In this document: positions 25,919-34,621 of the stretch, piece by piece | Position numbering within the stretch: the first letter of the stretch is position 1 | Layout: each line of letters opens with the position of its first letter | NCBI RefSeq assembly: GCF_900101855.1 | Contig: NZ_FMVC01000003.1 | Location: 164,261 to 228,260, forward strand | DNA from: Flavobacterium anhuiense | Lineage (GTDB): Bacteria; Bacteroidota; Bacteroidia; Flavobacteriales; Flavobacteriaceae | DNA length: 64,000 nt | Direction: 5' to 3' | Position numbers and translations under genes: made by a program | Notes under the pieces: generated by a model | What the model saw: only the letters and a program-made list of their open reading frames with translations | The model's database searches: none | What the model was told of the DNA's origin: nothing

Positions 25919-26848
25919 TTACTTCAATTTACTTAAAATTTCAGGAATCTTCTTGATATTGGCTAATTGTTTCAATTTCTCTCTAGACTCTTCAATTGGG
26001 GTTCCAAAATATGATTTTCCTCCCTCAACTGATTTTGTTACACCCGTTTGCCCCATAACAACTGCTTTTGCTCCAATTGTTATACCGCTTGTTGTACCAA
26101 CTTGACCCCATAAGGTCACTTCATCTTCTATAATCACGCAACCTGCAATACCAGTTTGCGAAGCAATCAGACATTTTTTTCCAATTACGGTATCATGGCC
26201 AACATGTACTTGATTATCTAATTTAGAACCTGCACCGATAGTTGTATCTCCAGTAACTCCTTTATCGATTGTACATAAAGCACCAATACCAACATTATCT
26301 TCAATAACAACTCTTCCGCCAGAAACTAATTGGTCAAAACCTTCAGGACGTTTTTTATAATAAAAAGCATCAGCTCCTAGAATAGTACCAGCATGTATAA
26401 TAACATTGTCGCCGATTACAGTATAATCATAGATAGAAACATTAGAATGTATCAAACAGTTTTTACCTATTTTCACATGATTTCCAACAAATGTATTTGG
26501 CTGAATTACAGTACCCTCTCCTATTTCTGCAGAAGGTGCAATGGCAACATTAGCAAATTGAAACGGTTTAAAATGTTTGGTAAGAATATTGAAATCTCTA
26601 AACGGGTCGTCAGATATTAAAAGGGCTTTACCTTCTGGACATTCCACTTCTTTGTTTATCAAAACAATTGTCGCTGCCGATTGTAAAGCTTTATCATAGT
26701 ATTTTGGGTGGTCAACAAAAACAATGTCTCCAGGCTCCACAACGTGTATCTCGTTCATGCCTAAAACTTGAAAGTCTTTGTCGCCAATAAATTTGCAATT
26801 AAGCAAATTGGCAATTTCTTGTAAAGAATGACTCTTTGGAAATTTCAT
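25919..26848 (-). CDS. Second, divergent LpxD-like N-acyltransferase
   Basis: The 309-residue protein has an LpxD N-terminal domain (1-100, DIVFVDHPKYYDKALQ), then left-handed beta-helix hexapeptide repeats (about 100-270) and a short C-terminal helix. The catalytic-position His is kept in LDNQVHVGHDTVIG. The loop before it reads GADAFYYKK where the canonical LpxD has GADGFGFAP, and the PQIG segment is replaced by VSGGR. The family transfers a 3-hydroxyacyl chain from ACP to a UDP-glucosamine. The changed loops suggest another acyl chain or amino-sugar acceptor. It lies with lpxA, lpxC-fabZ and lpxD in one leftward cluster. Confidence 0.85.
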   Translation of the reverse strand: MKFPKSHSLQEIANLLNCKFIGDKDFQVLGMNEIHVVEPGDIVFVDHPKYYDKALQSAATIVLINKEVECPEGKALLISDDPFRDFNILTKHFKPFQFANVAIAPSAEIGEGTVIQPNTFVGNHVKIGKNCLIHSNVSIYDYTVIGDNVIIHAGTILGADAFYYKKRPEGFDQLVSGGRVVIEDNVGIGALCTIDKGVTGDTTIGAGSKLDNQVHVGHDTVIGKKCLIASQTGIAGCVIIEDEVTLWGQVGTTSGITIGAKAVVMGQTGVTKSVEGGKSYFGTPIEESREKLKQLANIKKIPEILSKLK

Positions 26849-26879
26849 ATAGTATAATTAGAAAATTTGTCAATTAGAA

Positions 26880-26945
26880 AATGAGTCAATTAGAATGTGA
26901 ATATACAAAATTATGTCGATTCACTTATTATCTAATTGACTCATT
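26880..26945. repeat. Inverted repeat between efp and the second lpxD-like gene
   Basis: A perfect 15-bp inverted repeat (26880-26894 with 26931-26945, word AATGAGTCAATTAGA) with extra copies of GTCAATTAGA and TTGTCAAATTT on its sides lies in the 122-bp gap. It could weaken read-through from efp. It resembles the other AT-rich intergenic palindromes in this window. Confidence 0.6.
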
Positions 26946-26970
26946 GTCAAATTTATCTTAATCAAAAAGA

Positions 26971-27537
26971 CTACTCTTTTACACGCTCCATATAAGAACC
27001 TGTAGCTGTATCAATTTTAATTTTATCACCTTCGTTGATAAACAAAGGAACATTGATGTTCGCTCCTGTTTCTACTGTAGCATTTTTAGTAGCGTTTGTT
27101 GCAGTATTTCCTTTTACACCTGGTTCAGCGTAAGTTACTTCAAGAATAACAGATGCTGGCATATCTACCGATAAAGGCAAATCAGTTTCTGTATTGATTT
27201 GAACCATTACGTTTGTACCTTCTTTTAATAATTCTGGAGCATCCAAAATATTTTTGTTTAAAGAAATCTGCTCAAACGTTTCAGCATTCATGAAGTGAAA
27301 TTCATCTCCCTCTGGATATAAAAACTGGAATGTATGTGTTTCAACACGAATAACGTCAATCTTGTGTCCTGCAGAAAATGTGTTATCTAATACTTTTCCA
27401 GAAGTTAAACTTTTCAATTTAGTTCTTACGAAAGCTGGTCCTTTTCCAGGTTTTACGTGAAGAAATTCAATAATTTTATAGATATCGTGATTAAATTTAA
27501 TACACAATCCGTTTCTAATATCTGATGTAGATGCCAT
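26971..27537 (-). CDS. efp: Elongation factor P
   Basis: The 188-residue tRNA-mimic protein relieves ribosome stalling at consecutive prolines. The KOW-like N-terminal domain contains HVKPGKGPAFVRTKL, with the tip Lys conserved. The two OB domains follow, ending in GDKIKIDTATGSYMERVKE, the normal EF-P end. Length is standard. No lysylation genes (epmA/epmB) are nearby, so the modification state of the Lys is unknown. It lies between lpxA and the second lpxD-like gene. Confidence 0.97.
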   Translation of the reverse strand: MASTSDIRNGLCIKFNHDIYKIIEFLHVKPGKGPAFVRTKLKSLTSGKVLDNTFSAGHKIDVIRVETHTFQFLYPEGDEFHFMNAETFEQISLNKNILDAPELLKEGTNVMVQINTETDLPLSVDMPASVILEVTYAEPGVKGNTATNATKNATVETGANINVPLFINEGDKIKIDTATGSYMERVKE

Positions 27538-27648
27538 TTTGTTTTTTTATTTTAGATTTTATAATGTAGATTTCAGATTCTTTAAATAGAATCAATCTTC
27601 ATTTTATTTAATGTTTATTTCAAATTCTTTTCAAAGTTCAGAAATCTA

Positions 27649-27664
27649 TCCGATAGCTATAGGA
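27649..27664. repeat. Degenerate copy of the GATAGCTATC palindrome
   Basis: TCCGATAGCTATAGGA matches the perfect palindrome at 24471-24488 over its core (GATAGCTAT), with one base lost in the left arm and C changed to A in the right arm. It lies 11 nt after the lpxA stop. Confidence 0.5.
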
Positions 27665-27674
27665 ACTAAAATAA

Positions 27675-28460
27675 TTAGTAGTTCCCTGAATAACCTTTCA
27701 TAATTCCTCTAGATGAATTTCTAATAAAATCTAGAATTTCATCTCTTTCTGGAGTTGCTTCCATTTCAGCTTCAATAATACTTAAAGCCTGAGTTGTATT
27801 ATAATTCTTTTGATATAAAATTCTATAGATCTCCTGAATTTCTCTAATCTTTTCAGTTGTAAAACCTCTTCTTCTTAAACCAACAGAGTTAATACCAACA
27901 TATGATAATGGTTCTTTTGCAGCTTTTGTGTATGGCGGAACGTCTTTTCTAACCAAAGACCCACCAGAAATCATAGCGTGATCTCCAATATGGATAAATT
28001 GGTGAATTGCAGCCAAACCTCCGATAACAGCATGGTTTCCAACAACCACGTGACCTGCTAAAGCAACACCATTTACAATAATTGCATTGTTTCCAATCTC
28101 GCAATCGTGAGCAATGTGCGCGTAAGCCATTACTAAACAATTGTTACCAATTACAGTCTGACCAGAAGCAATTGTTCCTCTGTTTATGGTTACACATTCT
28201 CTAATTGTACAATTATCACCAATAATGGCAAGAGAATCCTCACCTCCGAATTTTAAATCTTGTGGTACCGCAGAAATGACAGCCCCTGGAAAAATATTAC
28301 AATTTTTTCCAATTCGAGCACCTTCCATGATCGTCACGTTTGAACCAATCCAAGTACCATCACCAATAACAACATTATTGTGGATTGTTGTAAATGGCTC
28401 TATTACAACATTTTTAGCGATTTTTGCGCCTGGATGAACATATGCTAATGGTTGATTCAT
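27675..28460 (-). CDS. lpxA: UDP-N-acetylglucosamine O-acyltransferase LpxA
   Basis: The 261-residue enzyme adds a 3-hydroxyacyl chain from ACP to UDP-GlcNAc, the first step of lipid A synthesis. The beta-helix begins at residue 1 (PLAYVHPGAKIAKNVVIEPF). The catalytic His is in YAHIAHDCEIGN, and the substrate-binding NRGT follows ECVTI. A C-terminal helical domain (about 190-261, GLRRRGFTTEKIREIQEIY) completes the normal length. It follows lpxC-fabZ by 74 bp in the same direction. Confidence 0.97.
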   Translation of the reverse strand: MNQPLAYVHPGAKIAKNVVIEPFTTIHNNVVIGDGTWIGSNVTIMEGARIGKNCNIFPGAVISAVPQDLKFGGEDSLAIIGDNCTIRECVTINRGTIASGQTVIGNNCLVMAYAHIAHDCEIGNNAIIVNGVALAGHVVVGNHAVIGGLAAIHQFIHIGDHAMISGGSLVRKDVPPYTKAAKEPLSYVGINSVGLRRRGFTTEKIREIQEIYRILYQKNYNTTQALSIIEAEMEATPERDEILDFIRNSSRGIMKGYSGNY

Positions 28461-28534
28461 CTGTATGTTTTATATTTTTAATTAAAATATTCTAATTTGA
28501 AACAACAAACCTAAACAATAAATTTGATAATTTA

Positions 28535-29923
28535 TTATTGTTTTCTTGCTATTTGTGCCATTAATTCTGCTTCAGTTACTAATTTACCATTTGCATAAGC
28601 GTTAGCCTGCATATGACAAATTCCTCTTCTGATAGGAGAAATTAACTCACATTTAAAGATTAAAGTATCACCTGGCAATACTTTGTGTTTAAATTTAACA
28701 TTATCAATTTTCATGAAATATGTCAAATAATTTTCAGGATCTGGAACAGTGCTTAATACCAATATTCCACCTGTTTGCGCCATTGCTTCTACAATTAATA
28801 CACCTGGCATAACTGGAGCTTCAGGGAAGTGACCAACAAAGAAATTCTCATTCATAGTAACATTTTTCAATCCCACTACGTGACGATCAGACATTTCGAT
28901 AATTCTGTCAATCAACAAGAATGGCGGTCTGTGAGGCAGCATAGACATGATTTTATGAATATCCATCAATGGCTCTTGATGTAAATCATAAGTAGGAACA
29001 TGATTTCTCTGCTCTATTTTGATAATTTTTGCCAATTTCTTTGCAAATTGAGTATTTACAAAGTGTCCTGGTTTATTAGCAATAATTTTTCCTTGAATAC
29101 GAACTCCAATTAAAGATAAATCTCCAATTACGTCAAGCAATTTGTGTCTTGCAGCTTCGTTTGGATAGTGTAAAGTCAAGTTATCCAAAACTCCGTTTGG
29201 CTTAACAGAAATCTCTTCTTTACCAAAAGCTTTCTTTAAATTCTCCATTGTAGACTCAGAGATTTCTTTATCTACATAAACAATTGCATTATTTAAATCT
29301 CCTCCTTTAATAAGTCCGTGTTCCAACAATGACTCTAATTCATGAAGGAAGCTGAAAGTTCTAGAACTTGCAATTTCAGATTTAAAGTCTGCTAAACTTT
29401 TAAGAGTAGCATTTTGAGTACCTAAAACTTTTGTACCAAAATCTACCATTGTTGTAACTTGATATTCATCGCTTGGCATAACAAGAATCTCGCTTCCTGT
29501 TGCTTCATCAGTAAAAGAGATTACTTCTTTTACTACGTAAACATTACGTTGCGCATCTTGTTCTTCGATTCCAGCTTTTTCAATCGCTTCAACAAAATAT
29601 TTTGATGAACCATCCATAATAGGAAGTTCAGAGGCATTCAATTCAATAATAATGTTATCCAAATCGCAGCCAACTACTGCAGCTAAAACGTGTTCTGGTG
29701 TTTGAATTTTTACTCCTAATTTCTCAAGATTTGTTCCTCTTTGAGTATTAACAACATAATTAGCATCAGCCTCAATGACTGGTTGACCTTGCAAATCTAC
29801 TCTTACAAAAGTGAAACCATTATTAACGGGTGCAGGTTTAAAAGTCATTGTAACTTCTTTTCCAGTGTGTAAACCAACTCCTGTTAGCGAAATTTCATTT
29901 TTGATGGTCTTCTGTTTAACCAT
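28535..29923 (-). CDS. lpxC/fabZ: Fused LpxC deacetylase - FabZ dehydratase
   Basis: The 462-residue protein joins two enzymes. Residues 1-305 are LpxC, the zinc UDP-3-O-acyl-GlcNAc deacetylase, with TPEHVLAA and [14 protein letters not shown] zinc ligands. Residues 315-462 are FabZ, the 3-hydroxyacyl-ACP dehydratase, with [11 protein letters not shown] and catalytic [12 protein letters not shown]. Such fusions are characteristic of Bacteroidota and link lipid A and fatty-acid supply from the same 3-hydroxyacyl-ACP pool. The start at 29923 ([11 protein letters not shown]) overlaps the lpxD stop by 8 bp; a start at 29932 is also possible. Confidence 0.96.
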   Translation of the reverse strand: MVKQKTIKNEISLTGVGLHTGKEVTMTFKPAPVNNGFTFVRVDLQGQPVIEADANYVVNTQRGTNLEKLGVKIQTPEHVLAAVVGCDLDNIIIELNASELPIMDGSSKYFVEAIEKAGIEEQDAQRNVYVVKEVISFTDEATGSEILVMPSDEYQVTTMVDFGTKVLGTQNATLKSLADFKSEIASSRTFSFLHELESLLEHGLIKGGDLNNAIVYVDKEISESTMENLKKAFGKEEISVKPNGVLDNLTLHYPNEAARHKLLDVIGDLSLIGVRIQGKIIANKPGHFVNTQFAKKLAKIIKIEQRNHVPTYDLHQEPLMDIHKIMSMLPHRPPFLLIDRIIEMSDRHVVGLKNVTMNENFFVGHFPEAPVMPGVLIVEAMAQTGGILVLSTVPDPENYLTYFMKIDNVKFKHKVLPGDTLIFKCELISPIRRGICHMQANAYANGKLVTEAELMAQIARKQ

Positions 29924-30959
29924 TATTTCCATTTTTTGGGTTTATTATTTGTTTTTTTAATTCTTCAACTTCAGCCACAATTTTAGGCAGATTCTTAAAA
30001 TGAACGTACGATTTATTAAAATCCGTATATCCAAGAGATGGCGTCCCCTGCAGAACTTCATCATCTTTAATGTTTCTAGCTACACCTGACTGCGCTTGAA
30101 GCCTAACATTATTTCCTATTGTTAAGTGACCTGCAATACCTACTTGCCCACCAATCATACAGTTTTCGCCGATTTTTGTAGAACCTGCCACACCAGTTTG
30201 AGCTGCTATCACAGTATTTTTACCAATTTCTACATTATGGGCAATCTGAATTTGATTGTCTAATTTAACTCCTTTTCTAATAATTGTAGAACCAAGAGTT
30301 GCTCTGTCAATTGTAGTATTAGCACCAATATCTACATTATCTTCAATGATAACATTTCCAATCTGAGGTACTTTACTGTATTCTCCATTTTCGTTTGGAG
30401 CAAAACCAAAACCATCTGCACCTATAATAACGCCAGAATGCACTGTGCAATTATTACCGATTACAGTTTCAGAATAGATCTTTGCACCAGCAAAGATGAA
30501 TACATTATCTCCAATAACAACGTTATCACCAATAAAGCTATTTGGGTAAATTTTCACATTATTCCCTAAAACCACATTTTGCCCGATATAACTAAAACTT
30601 CCTAAATATAAATTCTCGCCATATTTAGTTCCTTCAGACATATACGACTGAGGTTCGATACCGTTTTTGTTTAATTTTACCTGATTATAAAAATGCAAAA
30701 GTTTAGAAAACGCTGCATAAGCATCTTCTACCTTTATAAGTGTAGTACTAATTTCCTGTTCAGGAATAAAGCTATCATTAACAATTGTTACTGTCGCTTT
30801 TGTAGTATATATATAATTGATATACTTCGGGTTAGCCAAAAAAGTAAGCGATCCTTCGTCACCTTCTTCGATCTTAGAAAGCTTAGAAACTTCTGCATTG
30901 GGATTCCCAACAACTTCTCCTTCTAAAATTCCTGCTATTTGTTCTGCTGTAAATTTCAT
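29916..30959 (-). CDS. lpxD: UDP-3-O-(3-hydroxyacyl)glucosamine N-acyltransferase LpxD
   Basis: The 347-residue enzyme adds the second 3-hydroxyacyl chain in lipid A synthesis. It has the uridine-binding N-terminal domain (1-100), then a beta-helix with [16 protein letters not shown] and catalytic His in [14 protein letters not shown]. The C-terminal helices (about 315-345) carry [18 protein letters not shown]. These match the classical LpxD closely, unlike the second copy at 25919. A TATTTTTG box lies at 30972-30965 on the minus strand, 6 nt before the ATG. Confidence 0.96.
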   Translation of the reverse strand: MKFTAEQIAGILEGEVVGNPNAEVSKLSKIEEGDEGSLTFLANPKYINYIYTTKATVTIVNDSFIPEQEISTTLIKVEDAYAAFSKLLHFYNQVKLNKNGIEPQSYMSEGTKYGENLYLGSFSYIGQNVVLGNNVKIYPNSFIGDNVVIGDNVFIFAGAKIYSETVIGNNCTVHSGVIIGADGFGFAPNENGEYSKVPQIGNVIIEDNVDIGANTTIDRATLGSTIIRKGVKLDNQIQIAHNVEIGKNTVIAAQTGVAGSTKIGENCMIGGQVGIAGHLTIGNNVRLQAQSGVARNIKDDEVLQGTPSLGYTDFNKSYVHFKNLPKIVAEVEELKKQIINPKNGNNG

Positions 30960-30998
30960 CGCGACAAAAATATAAAAAATAGGATTTAAATGTTAATT

Positions 30999-32228
30999 TT
31001 ATATAAGTTGTTTTGGGAAACAGATATAATATTTTGTTACCAATTTAGATAACGATTTCAAATTCAGCTGGTCAGAAGCTTCAACAACATCTTCAATTGT
31101 TTTATCTTTTTTCAAAATACGAATAGGTTCTGCTTCTTTGCTGTAAGCTTGGTTTTTAATTTTTCCTCTAAAAATAAAATACCCCGCATCTACAGCCGAA
31201 ATTTGATGCGCTTCTGCAAACTCCTCTTTTAAAGATTGCGATTCTTCCATCGGAATTTTCTCTGCGCTAAGCTTAATTTTCAGCAAATCTCTGTTAATGA
31301 TCATTTTACTTAAAGTAGAAAGTATAAAATCATTGTGCCTTTGCCAAGCTTTTAATGCGCTTATAATATCAAAATCATCTAATTGTGAAAACAAGTCTAA
31401 TTTCTCTGCATCAAAATCTTCAAGCGTAATTTTATTTTGCATAAAATACATTAGAGGTTCACTGCAAGGTAGTTTAACACCTTTTAAAGTCAGCTCTTTT
31501 GCTCTTTTTAAAACTTTCATTAAAATTAATTCTGCCACCAAGCTTGTTTTGTGCAAGTAAGCCTGCCAGTACATTAATCTTCTGGAAAGCAGAAATTTCT
31601 CGACAGAATAAATTCCTTTTTCTTCAATGACCAAAACATCGTTTTCTACGTTCATCATCTGAATCAATCGTTCAGAATTTACATTTCCTTCTGCAACACC
31701 TGTATAAAAACTATCTCGTTTTAAATAATCCATTCGATCCATATCCAATTGACTCGAAATCAATTGCAACATGAATTTTCTGTGATATTCTCCTTTAAAT
31801 ACCTGAATCGCCAAACTTAATCTTCCGCCAAATTCTTCGTTAAGCTGATTCATAAACAATTGCGAAATGGCTTCATGATGCACATCTTCAACAATGCTTT
31901 TTTCCATTGCATGCGAAAATGGCCCATGTCCTATATCATGAAGCAAAATTGCTATTAAAAGCGCATTTTCTTCTTCTTCAGAAATAACTACATCTTTAAA
32001 ACGAAGCGTATCAATGGCCTTCTTCATTAAATGCATACATCCTAAGGCATGATGAAAACGGGTATGATTGGCTCCTGGATACACCAAATATGATAATCCC
32101 ATCTGTGAAATACGGCGCAAACGTTGAAAATAAGGATGCTGAATTAAGTCGTAAACCAGCTCATTCGGAATCGTAATGAAGCCATATATAGGATCGTTGA
32201 ATATTTTTAATTTATTGATCTGAGTCAC
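30999..32228 (-). CDS. HD-domain phosphohydrolase
   Basis: The 409-residue cytoplasmic protein belongs to the HD/dGTPase-like group. The metal-binding residues are His in YPGANHTRFHHALGCMH (about residues 50-66), HD in ILLHDIGHGPFSHAME (about 92-107), and Asp in SSQLDMDRMDYLKRDSFYTG (about 157-176). These proteins usually hydrolyse nucleotides or phosphate esters; the substrate of this subfamily (YdhJ-like) is not settled. It lies upstream of lpxD in the same direction. A TATATTTG box at 32259-32252 suggests its own promoter. Confidence 0.88.
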   Translation of the reverse strand: MTQINKLKIFNDPIYGFITIPNELVYDLIQHPYFQRLRRISQMGLSYLVYPGANHTRFHHALGCMHLMKKAIDTLRFKDVVISEEEENALLIAILLHDIGHGPFSHAMEKSIVEDVHHEAISQLFMNQLNEEFGGRLSLAIQVFKGEYHRKFMLQLISSQLDMDRMDYLKRDSFYTGVAEGNVNSERLIQMMNVENDVLVIEEKGIYSVEKFLLSRRLMYWQAYLHKTSLVAELILMKVLKRAKELTLKGVKLPCSEPLMYFMQNKITLEDFDAEKLDLFSQLDDFDIISALKAWQRHNDFILSTLSKMIINRDLLKIKLSAEKIPMEESQSLKEEFAEAHQISAVDAGYFIFRGKIKNQAYSKEAEPIRILKKDKTIEDVVEASDQLNLKSLSKLVTKYYICFPKQLI

Positions 32229-32451
32229 AGTGTGGTCATTTTTTAGGTCAACAAATATAAGTAAATAAGTATAAAGAGCTTGGTGTTTTTTATTTAAAAA
32301 TCACAATCGAAATTGTAATGATTATCAATAAAATACATTTAAAAATGTTAAATTTCAAAATAAAATCATGCTTCATCTTTGGTAATTTTATACTATTTTT
32401 AATACTTTTTAAGTTCTATAACTTTAAATTGCAGTAAAATTAAATTGATTT

Positions 32452-34005
32452 ATGGATAAGATAAAAATACTTTGGGTCGACGATGAAATCGATCTTTTAA
32501 AGCCTCACATATTATTTTTAGAAAAAAAGAATTACGAAGTTACGACTTGTAATAACGGACTCGATGCGATTGCGCTATTTGAAGAAGATAATTTTGATAT
32601 TGTTTTTCTAGATGAAAACATGCCTGGAATGAGCGGATTGGAAACACTTTCTGAAATGAAAGAGAAAAAATCGGCCATCCCTATGATTATGATTACCAAA
32701 AGCGAGGAAGAATACATTATGGAAGAAGCCATTGGTTCTAAAATCGCTGATTATCTGATTAAACCAGTAAATCCGAATCAGATTTTATTGAGTTTGAAGA
32801 AAAATCTGGATGATTCGAGATTAATTACAGAAAAAACAACCTTAGATTACCAGAAAGAATTCAGAAAAATTTCGATGGAATTGGCAATGGTTAATTCATA
32901 TGAAGACTGGATTGAACTGTATAAAAAATTGCTTTTTTGGGAACTAAAACTAGAAGACATCAACGATACAGCGATGATTGAAATTCTAGAATCTCAAAAA
33001 GTCGAAGCGAATTCTCAATTCGGAAAATATATCGAGAGAAATTACGAAGACTGGTTCGCTCCAAAAGCAGATAAACCAATTCAATCCAATACTTTATTTA
33101 AAGAATTAGTGGTTCCGGAAATAAAAAAGAAAGACAAACCCATTCTTTTTGTAGTAATTGATAATCTACGTTACGACCAATGGAAAGCTTTTGAAGGCGT
33201 TATTTCAAACTATTACAAACTCGAAAAAGAAGTTCCGTACTACTCTATTCTTCCTACTGCTACTCAATATGCACGAAACGCAATTTTTTCTGGATTAATG
33301 CCTTTAGAAATGGAAAAACAGTTTCCTGAATATTGGAAAAATGATGTGGAAGATGGCGGTAAAAACCTTTACGAAGCAGAATTTTTATCAGCTCAATTGA
33401 AACGTTTAGGCTTAAACATTAAGGAAGATTATTTTAAAATCACGAATTATGCTGGAGGAAAAAAACTGGCAGAAAACTTTAAGGCTTTAAAAGGAAACGA
33501 CTTAGTAACGGTAGTTTACAACTTTGTTGATATGCTTTCGCACGCTAAAACCGAAATGGAAGTGGTAAAAGAATTGGCTTCAGATGACAAAGCATATCGT
33601 TCTTTGACTTTAAGCTGGTTTAAAAATTCACCTTTGTTAGAAATCATTCAACAAGCGCAACTTTTAGGCTTCAAGCTGATTCTAACAACTGACCACGGAA
33701 CAATAAATGTAAAAAATCCGTCGAAAGTTGTGGGAGATAAAAATACAAGTCTAAATTTGCGTTACAAAACTGGACGCAGCTTAACATATGAGCAAAAAGA
33801 CGTTTATGTAGTAAAAGAACCTAAAACTATTGGTTTGCCGGCTATAAACATGAGCAGTTCGTTTATTTTTGCCAAAAATGATTTCTTTTTGGCTTACGTA
33901 AACAACTACAATCATTATGTGAGTTATTACAAAAACACCTACCAGCACGGCGGAATTTCGTTAGAAGAAATGATTATTCCGTTCTTGGTATTTAATCCGA
34001 AATAA
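32452..34005 (+). CDS. porX: T9SS response regulator PorX (receiver plus PglZ domain)
   Basis: The 517-residue protein has a receiver domain (1-120) with DDE near residue 10, phospho-acceptor Asp54 in FLDENMPG and the conserved Lys in LIKPVNP. A helical linker follows, then a PglZ alkaline-phosphatase-superfamily domain (about 200-517). Metal or nucleophile positions include Asp237 in IDNLRYDQW, Thr271 in LPTATQYARN, and TTDHG near residue 408. In Porphyromonas and Flavobacterium this protein governs T9SS gene expression, and the PglZ domain has been reported to cleave oligonucleotide messengers. The partner kinase PorY is not in this window. Confidence 0.93.
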   Translation: MDKIKILWVDDEIDLLKPHILFLEKKNYEVTTCNNGLDAIALFEEDNFDIVFLDENMPGMSGLETLSEMKEKKSAIPMIMITKSEEEYIMEEAIGSKIADYLIKPVNPNQILLSLKKNLDDSRLITEKTTLDYQKEFRKISMELAMVNSYEDWIELYKKLLFWELKLEDINDTAMIEILESQKVEANSQFGKYIERNYEDWFAPKADKPIQSNTLFKELVVPEIKKKDKPILFVVIDNLRYDQWKAFEGVISNYYKLEKEVPYYSILPTATQYARNAIFSGLMPLEMEKQFPEYWKNDVEDGGKNLYEAEFLSAQLKRLGLNIKEDYFKITNYAGGKKLAENFKALKGNDLVTVVYNFVDMLSHAKTEMEVVKELASDDKAYRSLTLSWFKNSPLLEIIQQAQLLGFKLILTTDHGTINVKNPSKVVGDKNTSLNLRYKTGRSLTYEQKDVYVVKEPKTIGLPAINMSSSFIFAKNDFFLAYVNNYNHYVSYYKNTYQHGGISLEEMIIPFLVFNPK

Positions 34006-34014
34006 AAAGTTTTC

Positions 34015-34070
34015 AGTCGCGGTTGTCAGTCACAGTAATACTGAAAGCTGCGACTGAGACTAAATTAAAT
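34015..34070. repeat. Short imperfect palindrome with CAGTCGC words
   Basis: TTTTCAGTCGCGGTTGTCAG pairs imperfectly with CTGAAAGCTGCGACTGAGAC in the gap between porX and tsaE. A related segment follows mutS2 at about 39353-39385 (AAGTCGCAGTGACAG). It may be a dispersed intergenic word or a weak terminator. Confidence 0.45.
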
Positions 34071-34082
34071 AAGTAATTAAAA

Positions 34083-34490
34083 ATGAATATCGTTTTTTCA
34101 TTAGATCAAATTCAAGAAGTTGCAGAGCAGATTATAGCTTCAAATCCTAATAAAATTATCCTTTTTAATGGAGAAATGGGAGTTGGAAAAACTACTTTGA
34201 TCAAACAGCTTTGCAAAAGTCTTGGAATTACTGACGCAACTAGTAGCCCAACTTTTTCTTTAGTAAACGAATATCAAATTCCAAGCGGAAAAAAAGTCTA
34301 TCATTTTGACTTTTACAGAATAAAACAAGAAACAGAAGCGCTAGATATGGGAGTTGATGATTACCTATATTCTGGAAATTGGTGTTTTATTGAATGGTCT
34401 GAAAAAATCGAAAGTTTAATTCCAGAAGAACATTCTACAATAAACATCAAATTACTTTCTGACGGTAAAAGAGAGTTAGAATTGGTCTAA
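34083..34490 (+). CDS. tsaE: tRNA threonylcarbamoyladenosine biosynthesis ATPase TsaE
   Basis: The 135-residue protein has a Walker A motif NGEMGVGKTTLIKQL near residue 30, SPTFSLVNEY near residue 57, and a conserved Trp in FIEWSEKI near residue 100. TsaE powers the TsaBD enzyme that makes the t6A modification on tRNAs reading ANN codons. The L-threonylcarbamoyladenylate synthase for the same pathway is also in this window, at 45859. It lies 77 bp after porX in the same direction. Confidence 0.95.
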   Translation: MNIVFSLDQIQEVAEQIIASNPNKIILFNGEMGVGKTTLIKQLCKSLGITDATSSPTFSLVNEYQIPSGKKVYHFDFYRIKQETEALDMGVDDYLYSGNWCFIEWSEKIESLIPEEHSTINIKLLSDGKRELELV

Positions 34491-34621
34491 AAATATTCAA
34501 TCAGTACTTTTAATTGAGGGATATTATATTTCTTAACTTTTCGCTTTGAGTATTAGCAGAATTTTTACACTAATTTTAAAACTTTTTACGTAATTTGTAC
34601 TCTTAATTTTTTGCACAATCC

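Noticed and set aside
32320..32345. Fur-box-like text ATTGTAATGATTATCAAT upstream of porX
   Set aside because: Too few matching half-site bases and no iron gene beside it; AT-rich DNA gives such matches by chance.
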